Positions 1 through 12,745 of a stretch of DNA of 64,000 nucleotides are shown one piece after another; positions within the stretch are counted from its first letter, which is position 1, and the number at the start of each line of letters is the position of its first letter. The DNA comes from Oopsacas minuta (Eukaryota > Porifera > Hexactinellida > Lyssacinosida > Leucopsacidae), in contig JAKMXF010000323.1 of assembly GCA_024704765.1 (NCBI GenBank), positions 248,001 through 312,000 on the forward strand, given 5' to 3'. The translations under genes and the position numbers were made by a program. The notes beneath the pieces are model-generated. The model saw only the letters and a list, made by a program, of their open reading frames with translations, was not told where the DNA came from and ran no database searches.

Positions 1-217
1 AGGTATACTCAAATAATGTCACACATTATTAAGCAATTCTCACAAGAAAACGATATTTTAGCACCTTTTTCTGGCCTAAAATCACACATTTCCCGGTCGT
101 ATTTGGTTAATATATTTTGGTTAGTTGCATTTCTCTCTGATTTGTCTAGTTTGTGTAATTTGATTCCTTGTATGATCTTATATATATTTGAATAATATGA
201 ATTGTATAGCAATAATA

Positions 218-1443
218 ATGGCTACAGCTAATCCTATATTACCACAACCTGGAGAAGATAACTACGAGTTAGAAGTAAATCGAGTGAGAGAGAAGATTAA
301 AAGTACATTCTTAGAGTTAATCGACTGTCTAAAGGAAAGAGAGAGTAAATTGTTGAGAGAGTTAGATACAATTATGGATTGTTATCGCTCTTATAAAAGT
401 GAATTGACAAAGCTGAATGGAAAAAAGATTGCTCTAGAAAAATCCCAAAGTTTCCTACAACATGAGATACTCACTTCTCCTATAAAATGTGTTCATGAAG
501 ATTTGATTACTCGATTAGACACAGAACATGAATCAATTGAGTTTCCTAAACAACCTAGAATGGTTAGTTTCACTTGTGAAAACAACAAATTGTTAGATGA
601 AGTAAAGAAGTTGGGGAGGTTAGTGAGAAGCGGAATTGATTATACAAACAAGAAACAACCTCTAATGAGTGTTTGTGACAGAGGAACCGGAAATGAACAA
701 CTTAGCTTCCCACGGGATGTTACTGTGGATAACGAAACAGGAAATATTTGTGTAGCAGATACATGGAATGACTGTATTAAAGTATTTGATAGTACCGCTA
801 AGTATTTATTCAAATTCGGAGATCGTAGAGGTGAAGGAGTGATGAATTCTCCGAAATTTTTATCTATTTATGGAAATAGAGTTCTTATCTCTCAAGACCA
901 CTGTATCCTGAAATATACACTGGATGGAAAGTTCATTTCCAAAGTTGGTAAACAGGGAAATGGAGAACTTGAATTTGGCTATCTTTATGGTCTAACAATT
1001 GATGATTCAAATGAAGATATTTATATCTGTGACTGTTATAACAATCGTGTACAAATACTTACCAAAGACTTGTGCTACAAAACTAAATTCGGTACAAATA
1101 CACTCAAACGTCCTCTAAATGTGAAACTCTCTAAAGAATATATTTATGTGTTAGATACATCAAATCCTTGTATCCATCTCTTCAATCGTAACTTCATACT
1201 CCAGAAGAGCATTATTTCTCGAGGAAAAAGAAGGCAAGTGATATCTCCCTTGTTTTCTTTCTAGACATCTCTGACAATATTCTAATCTCAGATTATGGTT
1301 CTAATTCTATTTCTATTTTCAATTCTAAATATGAATGTATCCACACAATCTCTATTCCTGAACCAACAGGAATTACAGTAGATGATAAAGATAGAATTCT
1401 TGTTATGAGTCAAGCTGATGAGAATTGTCTACAGATATTCTAA
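218..1443 (+). pseudogene. Coiled-coil/NHL-repeat protein, broken by one frameshift
   Basis: Starts at the ATG at 218, which gives the MATAN start shared by the family copies at 26409 and 13764. The N-terminal ~100 residues are charged and heptad-like, a probable coiled coil. From about residue 140 the sequence is NHL beta-propeller: repeats of the type hydrophobic-GhTID, IYICDxxNNRVQI, KVFDSTAKYLFKFG. The reading frame stops at a TAG at 1262-1264, but the next frame goes straight on with the expected last ~60 residues (NILISDYGSNSISIF, ending NCLQIF) to a TAA at 1441-1443. A single missing base in the T/C-rich tract near 1250-1262 explains it, either a real mutation or an assembly error. There is no RING, B-box or filamin domain, so it is not a full TRIM-NHL protein. 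NHL propellers bind protein or RNA; the partner is unknown. Confidence 0.8.
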
Positions 1444-4400
1444 TACTCTTAGATATTTACTACTTTATGTTACCCATTTTCTACATTTTATTTGTTTTTT
1501 CCACTAAATATTTTGTCGTGTTTCCAGTAATGAATCTTTTCCTTACTTTTACTATTCCTTTCGTCTCTAATCCATAATACTTTCCATCCCTTAATGCCAC
1601 GGTCTTAACCTCTACACTAATGAACTCCTTCATATAGACAGCAATACAATATTTGGAATACTGTGGATCCTGCTCTCGTCCGTGGACAACCAAGGTTGGG
1701 AACCGCTGACTTGTTACTTAGTATACTTTGATTACACATCTTTCAAAAATGGCAAATCCATCAATATACTTTGGTCATAATCTGGCAACATCCTCTCACC
1801 TTTTGACTCTCTCATTTAAGTTCTCTAGAATATGCTGCGAATATTTTCCAAGTTCCCAATAGAAATCATACTACAGCACTATAGAATACATATAGGTGAT
1901 CTATGCAGCCAAAATCGATGGGTAGGGTTTTGCTGTGACCGCTGACCAAATAGGAAGACCTCTAGCAGTGAACGGAACTCTCCGAATGTAGTTGCCTCAT
2001 CTTTGTTTGGTATTTCAATTAGTATTGCTTATCCCATGCACTAATTGTATTGATGAAATGAGCTTTTCATCCTGTTGTGTGTCAGAATTGCTGCCGTAAT
2101 ACTGATACCATGGATATTCATAATCCATGTCAGAATTGCTACCACTGTTATATGACTTCTTTGATTATATATGCGGAAATTAGTTCCGATGTTTACTCTA
2201 ACTAGAATCCTACAGGTATTTGAGAACCAGGTTCACCACTAAGCAGGAAGTTCTTGTCTGCAATAGAATTGGATACAATTATGGATTTAGGAAAAAGAAT
2301 TCAGGGAATCGCGCCAGCCAGCTGGCTACATATGTCTTACCCGAATAAGAGACGGTTTAATACTGGAAGGTTGTAATATTTTTCAAAAATTGATATGTGG
2401 CCAAATTATTCGATACATTACATTTGCGATTGCCAACCTGGGATCCACAGAACCTTAAAATGTATACAAGAATATGTGTGGGGCACACAAAATATATTAT
2501 GAGTGGCATTATGATATGACAGGCTATTCCAAGGAATTAGTGTGACTACAAAGAGCTGGAAAATAGAACAGCAACAATAGTATAATGAGGATAATCAATT
2601 TGTACTCCTCATCTTCGAAGGTAATGATTAAATATATTTGTATTCATCTGTATCATAACAAGAAATCATGAGGTGTAATCGGTATTTCCATCCCTGCAGT
2701 CATTTAGTTCAGGTTGAAACTTTATTTATGTTGATATACGTAAACAGTGAAAGACTCGAATATGTTCGGGAATATTTCCCTGCACAACGTTGGCGTCAGG
2801 AATGTGACAACATTCCATTCTGAAATTTTGTCCTAACCCCATCGAGTGACCCCTCGTTCGACGCCACAAGGCTAGCTAATTCTAGTTTTACACATATCGC
2901 CCCTCCAAATGATATTGAAACACGGTTACTTGATCATAATTTACCTGTTCTATAATGCTGGATTTATTATCAAACCATTTCTATAGCCATAAATGTAAAT
3001 TTAACAGATTCAATAAATAGAAGGTGTATGCACTATGATGTCATAATTGTTAATGAATAGTCAATAATTATATCATTTGACAATTCAATGATCTATTAAA
3101 GTTTTCAAACTGAGTGCTTATGATTTACGAAAACTACATCAGTGTTTAACAACGTGTAAAGTTTTATCAGTATTTATATATTAACATAATTTCGCAATAC
3201 TAACTACTCACTAGAATTTCATAAAATAATGCTTAGCTATAAACTACGATATATTTGTTATATTAGAGGCGTAGGCATTAGTTCAAAAGTTAGTTCCTCG
3301 TTAGCAATCAATACATTACAGTTATTCAACTTGACTTTATAGTTTTGATGTGTCCAAGCCTCCTCAGGAGTACTGTTTGTTATCGTACATTACACTTTGC
3401 ACTAATAATAATTATTAATATTATTATTATTTGTTAGTTCGAATATACAGGAGACTGCTTAATAAGGTCACACTGGGACCAGGCTATTTTATTCCGATTC
3501 AGCTGAATAAAGGTGCTAGCCCGATTAACTGCAGTAAATTAACATTATTTGTATGGTTCTATTTCTGGCTCTTTGGCCCACTAAACCAATATTCTATTAA
3601 GCGGAGTCTACAGTTGTTTCAATTAATACCGAATACTAAGAGATGAATTAGATAGACTGGTGCTCAGGGTTGTTTGTTTTCAGGGGGCCGTGTAGATACC
3701 GGAATGCAGCGGGCGATTTTCTCAAAATCGGATACCCTGGGCCCCTGATTTTCTCAAAATTATACAACAATATTTTCCCCTGACAACATTCTAATTAAAG
3801 GTGTGAAATATGATTGATCACCGAAAAGGTGTGAAATATTCACTTTAGATAGAATTCATACTTAAGGTGCAAATCTCCGACCCAAAATGTATATGTATAT
3901 CAATTTTCATGTTAATCGGACAGCTAGATTCCGCACAACCACGCGGACGGACGTACCTATGTCGTACTTCGTCTATGCCATTAAAGCACCTCCCTATAGG
4001 AGCTGCACTAAAAATTATCGCACCACTACACAGATTATTTTTACACCATAAATACTTGTACAGCACTGCTTAAAGGTCATATTTGACCCCAAAATACTAG
4101 TACATATACTACACAGGGGTATATTTAAGTATTGCAGTTGCGGATCCAGAGGGGATAGGGGTATCCCTCGCCGGGATAAATATATAATTTATATATGGAA
4201 TCCTAGTGGCTTTGGAAACCCATGTCAATACACATTGGCTCAAATTGTATAATAGATTTCTGCTTGCCTCACTTGTATCTAACCCTAAATATCACGTACT
4301 ATTACCCTAATCTCAGGTATATACCATACACATTGGACTAATCTACGCAAGGAAGTTGCGTGAACTCTAACTGTGGGTCTGTACAGGTATTATGAACAAG

Positions 4401-5665
4401 ACAACACATTCTTTGCTTATTAAACTTTTGTCCAAGTTATGTATCTAATTCATTTGAATATTACCTTGTGCTAATGTATACAACATATTCTTATACATAA
4501 TGAATGCAACTGTAGAGTCAATCGAAATCTTTCCACCTAATGTGTATTACGTAGTTAAAAGAAATAATTTCGAGATTCGAAGTTACCTAACAGTAAAAGC
4601 CAACTAATGTTGTGTAGAATAGGGCTTGTTGTCCAGGGGATTCGCTCCTAGACCCACTAGGGGGATTACAGCGTCCCCAGACCAACAGCTGGATTATTAT
4701 CCAAATCGGGCTTATACTATTATCAGCAATGGTGAGTTTTGTTATATCATTGAGGGTTTTCGACTGATAAATAGCATAGTTTTTGCTTTTTTTGTTGGAG
4801 ACAGGATGGTCTACATATCTGTAATACATTTACTTGGGAATAAAAGTCAATACTCGTGTCTTGAAAACCCCAAGAAATTCCAATTTGCAATTACATAAGG
4901 AGAGGTTTAGTTTATTCAAATTTGATTCTAACCAGCACCTAGGTTGCCATTGCTACGATGCAAATATCCAGCAATTGATTCACATGAATCACGTGTTTAA
5001 ATCGGTTGCTGTTTAGAAACCCCTCCTTACTGTGATTTGATTTAATCGAAATACGTAAAGTTCTTGAGGTTCATATAATTGAGTTCGTATTCTCTTATTT
5101 CTCTATTCAGTTTCACAATATATTCCCATTAATTATATGGAATATTAGGAGTTAGCACTAAAGTCCTCCTATAGTCTAAAAACACGACTCAAATCCTGCA
5201 GGTGTGCACTGATAACATCCATTTATCCTATTAACATCCTACTACATCTAATTAGAACCTAGCTTACACATATTATAAGTAGTAATTAAAATATTAATGT
5301 CGGCTAATCTGATTCAGACATCCGCGTTCTATGCGATTGATTCCTTGAAGACACTGCAAAACGAAAACGCACAAATATAAAACAGTAATTCTCATAGAAC
5401 ATTAGAAACCCTGATTAGCTGAGCGTTCAGAATTATTCCGATCTAATAAGTATATATAAGTACTATGGAGAAATGTAGGAATAATAACTAAACTGTCCAA
5501 GTGTACATAGATTACTATTATTGTAAAAGATACTTATTTCGTAGTATTGTTGTATGACAGAACAAATCCCTTGTATTAGTATAACCATGGATATTTCTAC
5601 TATGCAGAACAACTACCTATGACATTTCTACTACTTCCTTGATATGACTTGCCACTTTTTTAGTT
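1444..5665. other. Gene-free interspersed-repeat region
   Basis: No convincing coding sequence. A hAT-type terminus (…GGTTGGGAACCGCTG, ending at 1708) lies downstream of the NHL gene, and the open frame in front of it (1481-1693, minus) is not recognisable. Near 4134 and 6042 there are facing termini of the CAG(T/G)(T/G)GCGGAT kind seen in hAT MITEs, with GGGG/CCCC-rich borders, but I could not find a matching 8-bp duplication. Other short CAGGGG-type borders occur at about 3678 and 4634. The rest is AT-rich sequence with no visible feature. Confidence 0.4.
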
Positions 5666-5811
5666 ACTATTACACGGTTACAAAGCAATTTATCTTGTAA
5701 TTTATTGCTCATTTCCTTCTAAGTACCCATCATGTTTTAGAAGTTTCTTAGTTATTCATTAATAAGCTTTAATGTAATTACCAGTATACACGAAACGAAC
5801 TTGTAACATTG

Positions 5812-5817
5812 TATTAC

Positions 5818-5860
<43 letters not shown>
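5812..5860. repeat. (ATT)n microsatellite
   Basis: About 16 uninterrupted TAT/ATT units inside the left arm of the inverted repeat. Confidence 0.9.
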
Positions 5861-6272
5861 GTAGTAATGATAACATTCGGTGATGTTTCATTTTATTGAA
5901 TAATATGGGGCCTGCAATGGTTATATTTTATGTTGCTTTAAGTTAATTTATCTTATTAGTTATTCATTTTTAGGCAAAATATTAGATCTCAAAATCTCAG
6001 GGGGACCATGGCTCCCAAACCCCTCCTTGTATCCGCCCCTGGTAGAATGTACAAGGTAGATTTTAAATCTCATTAATTTGAAATTGTTTCGTACTCGATA
6101 TAGTCTATACTACTGTGAAAAGGAATTGTATTTTATGTTTTACTGTGTTTCTCTAGCTACTGACAAAGCTTTTATGCTACTGAAACCACTACAGTATACT
6201 GACACACCGCTACATAAAATATAACCAATGCAGGCCCCATATTATTCAATAAAATGAAACATCACCGATTAT

Positions 6273-6321
6273 CATAATATAATAATAATAATAATAATAT
6301 AATAATAATAATAATAATAAT

Positions 6322-6418
<97 letters not shown>

Positions 6419-6419
6419 G
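6273..6419. repeat. (AAT)n microsatellite
   Basis: About 150 bp of AAT/ATA units with a few interruptions (AATAT). It is the mirror of the ATT run in the left arm and roughly three times longer, so it expanded after the inverted duplication. Confidence 0.9.
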
Positions 6420-6575
6420 TAATACAATGTTACAAGTTCGTTTCGTGTATACTGATAATTACATTATAGTTTATTAATGAATAACTAAGAAACTTCTAAA
6501 ACATGATGGGTACTTAGATTGGAAGGAAATGAGCAATAAATTACAAGATAAATTGCTTTGTAACCGTGTAATAGT

Positions 6576-7305
6576 NNNNNNNNNNNNNNNNNNNNNNNNN
6601 NNNNNNNNNNNNNNNNNNNNNNNNNNNNNNNNNNNNNNNNNNNNNNNNNNNNNNNNNNNNNNNNNNNNNNNNNNNNNNNNNNNNNNNNNNNNNNNNNNNN
6701 NNNNNNNNNNNNNNNNNNNNNNNNNNNNNNNNNNNNNNNNNNNNNNNNNNNNNNNNNNNNNNNNNNNNNNNNNNNNNNNNNNNNNNNNNNNNNNNNNNNN
6801 NNNNNNNNNNNNNNNNNNNNNNNNNNNNNNNNNNNNNNNNNNNNNNNNNNNNNNNNNNNNNNNNNNNNNNNNNNNNNNNNNNNNNNNNNNNNNNNNNNNN
6901 NNNNNNNNNNNNNNNNNNNNNNNNNNNNNNNNNNNNNNNNNNNNNNNNNNNNNNNNNNNNNNNNNNNNNNNNNNNNNNNNNNNNNNNNNNNNNNNNNNNN
7001 NNNNNNNNNNNNNNNNNNNNNNNNNNNNNNNNNNNNNNNNNNNNNNNNNNNNNNNNNNNNNNNNNNNNNNNNNNNNNNNNNNNNNNNNNNNNNNNNNNNN
7101 NNNNNNNNNNNNNNNNNNNNNNNNNNNNNNNNNNNNNNNNNNNNNNNNNNNNNNNNNNNNNNNNNNNNNNNNNNNNNNNNNNNNNNNNNNNNNNNNNNNN
7201 NNNNNNNNNNNNNNNNNNNNNNNNNNNNNNNNNNNNNNNNNNNNNNNNNNNNNNNNNNNNNNNNNNNNNNNNNNNNNNNNNNNNNNNNNNNNNNNNNNNN
7301 NNNNN
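6576..7305. other. Assembly gap (730 Ns)
   Basis: A continuous run of N. It abuts the palindrome and microsatellite on the left and a sequencing-adapter remnant 36 bases to the right, so both joins are suspect. Confidence 1.
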
Positions 7306-7340
7306 AGCTTGTATAGTACTAATAATTAAGTGATATATAC

Positions 7341-7359
7341 CTGTCTCTTATACACATCT
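7341..7359 (+). other. Nextera (Tn5 mosaic-end) adapter remnant
   Basis: CTGTCTCTTATACACATCT is the 19-base Tn5 mosaic end used in Nextera libraries. It is an exact match, 36 bases after the gap, and is almost certainly an untrimmed adapter built into the assembly. Sequence on its two sides may not be contiguous in the genome. Confidence 0.95.
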
Positions 7360-8084
7360 CACAATGGGTCAACAGCGGTTAACTGATATTGCAATTGTTT
7401 CAATTGAAAAGACTTAACAATCCCCAATTATCTTTAGATGATATTGTAACTGAATTTACAAGAAAGCATAAAAATAGGAGAATAATGTTAGTATAAGTGG
7501 ATATGTTAATTTGATTAGAGGATTCTAGATATACTCTGTATTATACGTTTCCTATATACTTATATCCTTTCATATTTATTGACTAAAATGATAAACCAAA
7601 TAATTCAATCTTTGTTGAGCAAATCTATTATTCTTATTATGGCATACATTGTATGTGTGGACTAAATCCAATCCAGGTCGTGTGCCCGGGCAATCACTCA
7701 AGGCTGGCTACGCAACTGGCGGACAGTAAATAGAAATACAGTGGTTATCACTTATAAGAGCAAAGTATGTCTTATAACAGGTAAAATTAAATATTCAGGA
7801 ATATATGAGAACCGTTTTCCAGGGTTGATGCTTATTCCTAGCAAGATCTTGAAAGTTAATACTATAAAATAATTGATAGAGATCTCCCCTAATTGTAACA
7901 AAGTTCCCGATACTGATCAAATACAGAGGAGACGACTGTGTATACAGTGTTGTCACACGTGAAATATTTCCCAATTCCAAATCCATCCGCCTAGGGCACT
8001 ATACAATCTCTGCGCCCCTACGAAGCGGTACAAGTCTGTGGGCTGGATATTGTATTTGTTATTGTTGGTTTTATTATGTATTTA
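7360..8084. other. Gene-free stretch after the gap
   Basis: AT-rich with a short GC-richer patch (about 7670-7730). I see no gene or named element. Confidence 0.4.
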
Positions 8085-8385
8085 GAATATCGACTAAATC
8101 GTCAGGATTTTAAAATTCACTAGATAACCAAGTTTTTCACCAAAAATACGAATCAAATCAGGCAATTATTTGGGAAAAGAGCAGAGAAATTTCTGAGATT
8201 TCAAATTCTTCACAAGATTTACAATTTCGTGATAATCTATGTATCCTGGCTATGTCTCTGAATGGGAGTTATTCGTTATTCCCATGGATATTATTGTTAA
8301 TACGAAGTATATAAATTGACGCTGTCCTATTAACGTTGCACTGTTATTCATAAACCCATTGTCTCTATCGATTATATACAGTCAT
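8085..8385. repeat. Left copy of a diverged ~300-bp inverted repeat
   Basis: Matches 14075-14345 in reverse complement, sharing for example CGCTGTCCTATTAACGTTGC, TTATTCCCATGGATATTATT and CCATTGTCTCTATCGA. Identity is clearly below 100 percent, so the duplication is old. The two copies enclose the Ginger element and the truncated NHL gene. Confidence 0.65.
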
Positions 8386-8543
8386 ATACAGAATATTTCT
8401 GTATATATCTATAGCTATGCTTCGTAAAACCAAGTAGGATATTACACAAATACTGTTAAATGGGGAGTATGACTTTTTGTACACATATAACTGTACCCAA
8501 ACGTTGCATTAGCTGCGTTTAGTACGACATTTGTGTACAGTTC

Positions 8544-8684
8544 TGTTGCATAGATTAGTGAGGCACGTAGAATATTGAGGCACTGTATACATAGACCATG
8601 GATGAATATCTACCGTAGAATATTGAGGCACGGAAAGAGAGGGAGAAACTATATACAGAATATGTAGTTATCATTATGCGGTTT
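8544..8684 (+). repeat. Left TIR of the Ginger-type element
   Basis: Contains two direct copies of GTAGAATATTGAGGCAC (8567-8583 and 8615-8631), 48 bp apart, a likely transposase binding-site pair. Confidence 0.85.
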
Positions 8685-8784
8685 ATATGTAGTATTGACG
8701 TAATAATGACTGACACATTTGTGACCAAGATAGCTTTCTCGAATTCGCATATAAATAGTAAATAATTTTCAAGTGACAATAAAG

Positions 8785-10684
8785 ATGGAAGTATTTTATG
8801 AAGAAATTGTAAAGTTTTTAAAAGTTGGAACATATCCTGAACCTGACGGAGTTTCCTCTGCAAAAAGATGGAATTTTAGAAGAAAAGTTTCACGATATTT
8901 TCTCGGTGAAGATAACAAACTTTACAAGGTAAAACCTCAATATTATTTATAATCTACAGTTGTGTTCGCCAAATAGCAAGTGGCACCTTGCTGAAAATTT
9001 GCTTGCAAATAGGCGAACACTACTGTATATAAATATTTATGTTATTGATGCAATATCATATGAACAATAAATTAGAAAGTGGACATCAATGGTTCAACAG
9101 TTGATTTGGAAGTCCCGTGTGAAACGGAAAGAAATGATATAATCAAAAAACATCATGATCAAGTTGGTCACCCTGGAATCAATGCCACTGTTGATTCCAT
9201 ACAGCAACAATATACATGGAAAGGCTTATATACACATATCATTGATTATGTAAGTAACTTACTTGAGTACAGTTCATTCTCAATATTTCCGAAATTGAAG
9301 GAATAATATTATTATTATTATTATGAATATTTTATTATTATTGAGAGTTTGATAAACTTGTATGCTTCCCTAAAAATCCTTTTTCTTAAATTCAGAGTAC
9401 ATAATTTGATATTCATTGAAAATTTAATATACTAGGTGGCTTCTTGTAAGATATGCCAAATGACAGCAACAATTCCAAAATCAACCAAGAAACTTCAACC
9501 CATTCAACCTCCTTCTAGAACATGGAAACACTTAGGCATGGACTTGATTTGTGACCTCCCTGTGAGTTCCGAAGGATTTAAGCATGTTCTTGTCACAGTT
9601 TGCTACTTAAGCAACTTCGTAGTTGTAAGACCCCTTAAGAGGAAAACTTCTGAAGAAGTTATTCAAAATCTTCAAGATATCTATGCTATAATGGGATTAC
9701 CGGATATTATTCAACATGACAAAGGCCCGGAGTTTACAATCAGTCTAAGTGATATTAGAACTTAATATATCTGAAATTGCTTAATTAATAAATATATTTT
9801 CTTTAGCTGTTTCAGGAATTCCATTGCAAACTACCCATTGACAACCGTAGTACTAGAGCTTGTCATCCTATGGCTAACGGTTTGGTAGAGGCACACAATA
9901 AGATCTTGAAAACGTAAGTTATAATTCCGCAGATTAGATCGGCAAGTTACTCAGTGTAATAAAGATATTGAATAACTATTACTTATTCATCTTAGGAAGT
10001 TAACAAAGATGGAAGTCCAGACAGGCAATCACTGGTCCCAATTACTCAAGCTCGCATGTCTCACTATGAATTCTACAAAGAAGAAGTCACATGGACAAAC
10101 TCCTTTTAATGTAATGTGGGGACGGGAGTCAAAACATGTGGATCTGTTGTCTACATATCCAAACCTGGCTATTGATCCTATAGAAGACTTTGAACATGAA
10201 GACGCTATATTTAGAGAAATTCTATTGCAGCAGCCAAAAAATGACTATATAGACGATCAAGAAGAATTTTCCCCGCCATGTTCTGAGCCAGGAGAAGAAT
10301 TAAGCTGTATCTATGAAACTCGAGACACACGATTCAAATCTGCTGCAGAACTCAGACAAAAACTGCAATATGATAAAAAGTCAATACCAATGGGTGAGCT
10401 TTCCTATAATTTCTTGATATTAGTGCTATATCTAACCCATTAAATTTAGGTCTTCAATAAAGATAGGTGATAGGGTCATTTACACAAACATGAGCAAATT
10501 AAAACGGTTGCCAAACACGAAAAATAAACCAAAATTTTTTGGACCTCACACAGTCTGTAAAGTCACTGAGAGCCACATTACTATTTGTGAAAATATCTCA
10601 GGAGCTAAGAAAAACAAAAACATACCAATTGACCTCGTTGGTTTGTATACAGAACGAAAAACCAAAATCCCTCAGACAAGCTAA
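8785..10684 (+). pseudogene. Ginger transposase (gypsy-like integrase), six exons
   Basis: Probable exons are 8785-8928, 9076-9249, 9436-~9742, 9807-9913, 9996-~10393 and 10450-10684. Exons 1-3 join in phase 0 with GT-AG introns. Exons 2-3 carry the H2C2 zinc finger (KHHDQVGHPG … CKIC). Exons 3-4 carry the rve core: first Asp in LGMDLICDLP, second in QHDKGPEF, and the Glu in HPMANGLVEAHNK. Exon 6 holds a GPY/F-like motif (KFFGPHTVCKV). Junctions 3-4 and 5-6 each miss the reading frame by one base with the splice sites I can see, and exon 6 ends at a stop at 10684. The gene is therefore decayed, unless small assembly indels are at fault. Integrase/transposase would cut and join the element's ends in the nucleus. 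Confidence 0.75.
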
Positions 10685-11682
10685 CCCAATGGAAATTAAT
10701 CACATTCCTTCCAAGGTATGCGAGTTTATTGTATAAATCCTGAAATTATCACAATTACTTACATACTTTAGATGTTGCAATGAAACTTTATGGATTTTCT
10801 AGAGAAAGAATACTTCATCACCTCAATAATCTCAAGGTTGGTACATTTGTATCAGTAGATCCTCACTAAATAATTAAAGAGTTCCGAATAGGTTTAGTAT
10901 GAAATATGAAAAAAATCAAGAGTAACCTGGCCTGGCGGATGCGGCCAGGCATTTGTTCTCCACTTGTATTGCCGCCATCGGACTTGTGTTTGAATATATT
11001 TTACCCATTTCTAATCTAACTTTAGATAGTTTTGAAACAAAATATTGAGCGACACACCTACATGACACCACTGCATGAGGAACTTCATAAAAATCTCAAG
11101 GTATTCCACACCTATACCTGCAATACTCTCCTGTTTGAATTCCTACTCGATTGTAAAGAATACGAAATAGTAAGTTTGATTTCTTGGTATTTGTATAATT
11201 ACACGAAGTTATAGTGTTTGCTCAAATCTATTGTTAGTGAAATACGCATAATAAATGATGTAACAATGACATATACACATTGTAGTTCTTTCTCTTGAAC
11301 ATTTGTATATGAATTCATTAGTATTCAGCAACAAGAGAAGTTTGATATATGTTTAGTGAAGAAATATACATATGATTGTCTTATCCCAATACAGCGATCC
11401 CAATACTATTTGTATTTTTTGAATACTTTTAATCTTGTAAATATGTATATTATTCACAATAGAGCGGAATCAAAATGAATGATTTTATTGAATTATAGAA
11501 GAGAGATATTACTGACACTTAACTCGATTGGACAACAGAGTTATATCCTCATTTTACAAACACCCAAGCTGCCAAATACACACACAAAGTAGTGTTCTTT
11601 CTAGTAAGTTGATCCAAATTTGCATTAGCATTGAGTATATACATCCATATTGTAATAGTTATAATGATAATCTGTTTAGGCA

Positions 11683-12361
11683 ATGGAGTACTTAAATTTG
11701 ATGTTATGGCAAACATTCCCAGAAAACATCTCTACCTATATCCCTTTATCTGATTCAAGTCCAATCATATCTGTGGTCAATGAAGAATGGCTTCGTGATA
11801 ATTGCAAGTTTCTGGGACTGGTGTTTATATCCACCATCAAGCAACCACAAAACCTAGCCGGACTGTCACTCAGTAAATATACACCATGGGAAACTGAAAG
11901 AATAGTCGGTGATGGGGACTGTCTTTTCCGAAGTATTTCTAAAATATTAACTGGTGACCAGACAAGTCACTTAGAAATTCGCTCTACGATTGCACACTTT
12001 ATCGCCAGTGAGGGAGTAACCAGAATTGGTTGGTATTTTAAACAGAAAGTAACTCATCCTTGTAAATACTTCATGAATGAACACCTTGTGTCTCAAAAAG
12101 GAACTTGGGTAGCGATGTGGAAATAATAGCATTGTCTAATATTCTTACGTCGATGTGTATGTTGCAAACAACTGCTATGGAAATCAAGGCAACTTAACTC
12201 GGGAAGTTCGCTGGAGCTTGCTCAGAGGCTCTAAGAAACCAACAACCGCACTTTGCGTTTGTAATTATTGTAATCATTATGAGCCAGTCACTTCTGTGAT
12301 TGAGAGTTCCACACCTACTTATGGCGAAACTTCAGAAGAATCAACAAATATACAAGAATGA
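11683..12361 (+). pseudogene. OTU-family cysteine protease domain in the Ginger element
   Basis: The segment before it (11683-11880) is unassigned. The OTU core follows: the catalytic Asp/Cys motif GDGDCLFRSISK, about residues 76-87 of this stretch, then strands including ALSNIL and VDVYVANNCYG, and the C-terminal histidine motif NHYEPV. OTU enzymes remove ubiquitin or ubiquitin-like modifiers. The frame changes twice, near 12108 and near 12147, so no complete protein can be read even though all three catalytic motifs survive. Short upstream open pieces (10790-10840, 11030-11105), both ending in an AAG|GT donor, may be linking exons of the same transcription unit. It is most likely cargo of the transposon. 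Confidence 0.7.
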
Positions 12362-12745
12362 AGAAAATACAATCAATTAGTCATTATTTTGTGCTGGTAT
12401 CAGGTGTTTTTGTGTGTTAGTAGAGTAATATCATAAATTACAAGATTGTATTCTAATCGTGTAATAACAAGTTAAATTTTGTTCATTACAGTATAACCCT
12501 CACTAATGTAAACGTCAGAAACCATCAAAATTCCTTTATCTTATCCAAAGTTTGTATTAACCATTGTGAAATCAGTTGGAAAGTATTGAAAGACCAAATT
12601 TTGGAAAATTACTTGCTTGCTTAACCAGGAGATTCGTATTGACCGTGTTTGTAATAATAATTAATGAGGTTTCACTGTATGTGTTGTCAAAAACAAGTAT
12701 ATTTTCAAGTCATGATTGAAATACGTAAATACTATTAATAAAAGA

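Larger units (their letters stand above)
5666..6575. repeat. Long inverted repeat running into the assembly gap
   Basis: The sequence 5666-5933 reappears reverse-complemented at 6212-6575. Both arms contain the same blocks in mirror order: ACTATTACACGGTTACAAAG, CATCATGTTTTAGAAG, ACGAAACGAACTTGTAAC, a trinucleotide run, and the GGGGCCTGCAATGGTTATAT end. The loop is about 280 bp. The right arm ends exactly at the run of Ns, so the palindrome may continue into it. Confidence 0.8.

Noticed and set aside
188-217. Upstream start for the first NHL gene
   Set aside because: The MATAN start at 218 is conserved in the other copies; the ten extra codons are not.
4134-6042. hAT element between two GCGGAT-type borders
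   Set aside because: The borders look right, but no target duplication was found and no transposase lies between.
6529-7329. Long open frame across 6529-7329
   Set aside because: Almost all of it is Ns; it is an artefact of the gap.
8555-8863. Minus-strand open frame of 102 codons
   Set aside because: It runs through the Ginger left TIR and first exon antisense, with no domain.
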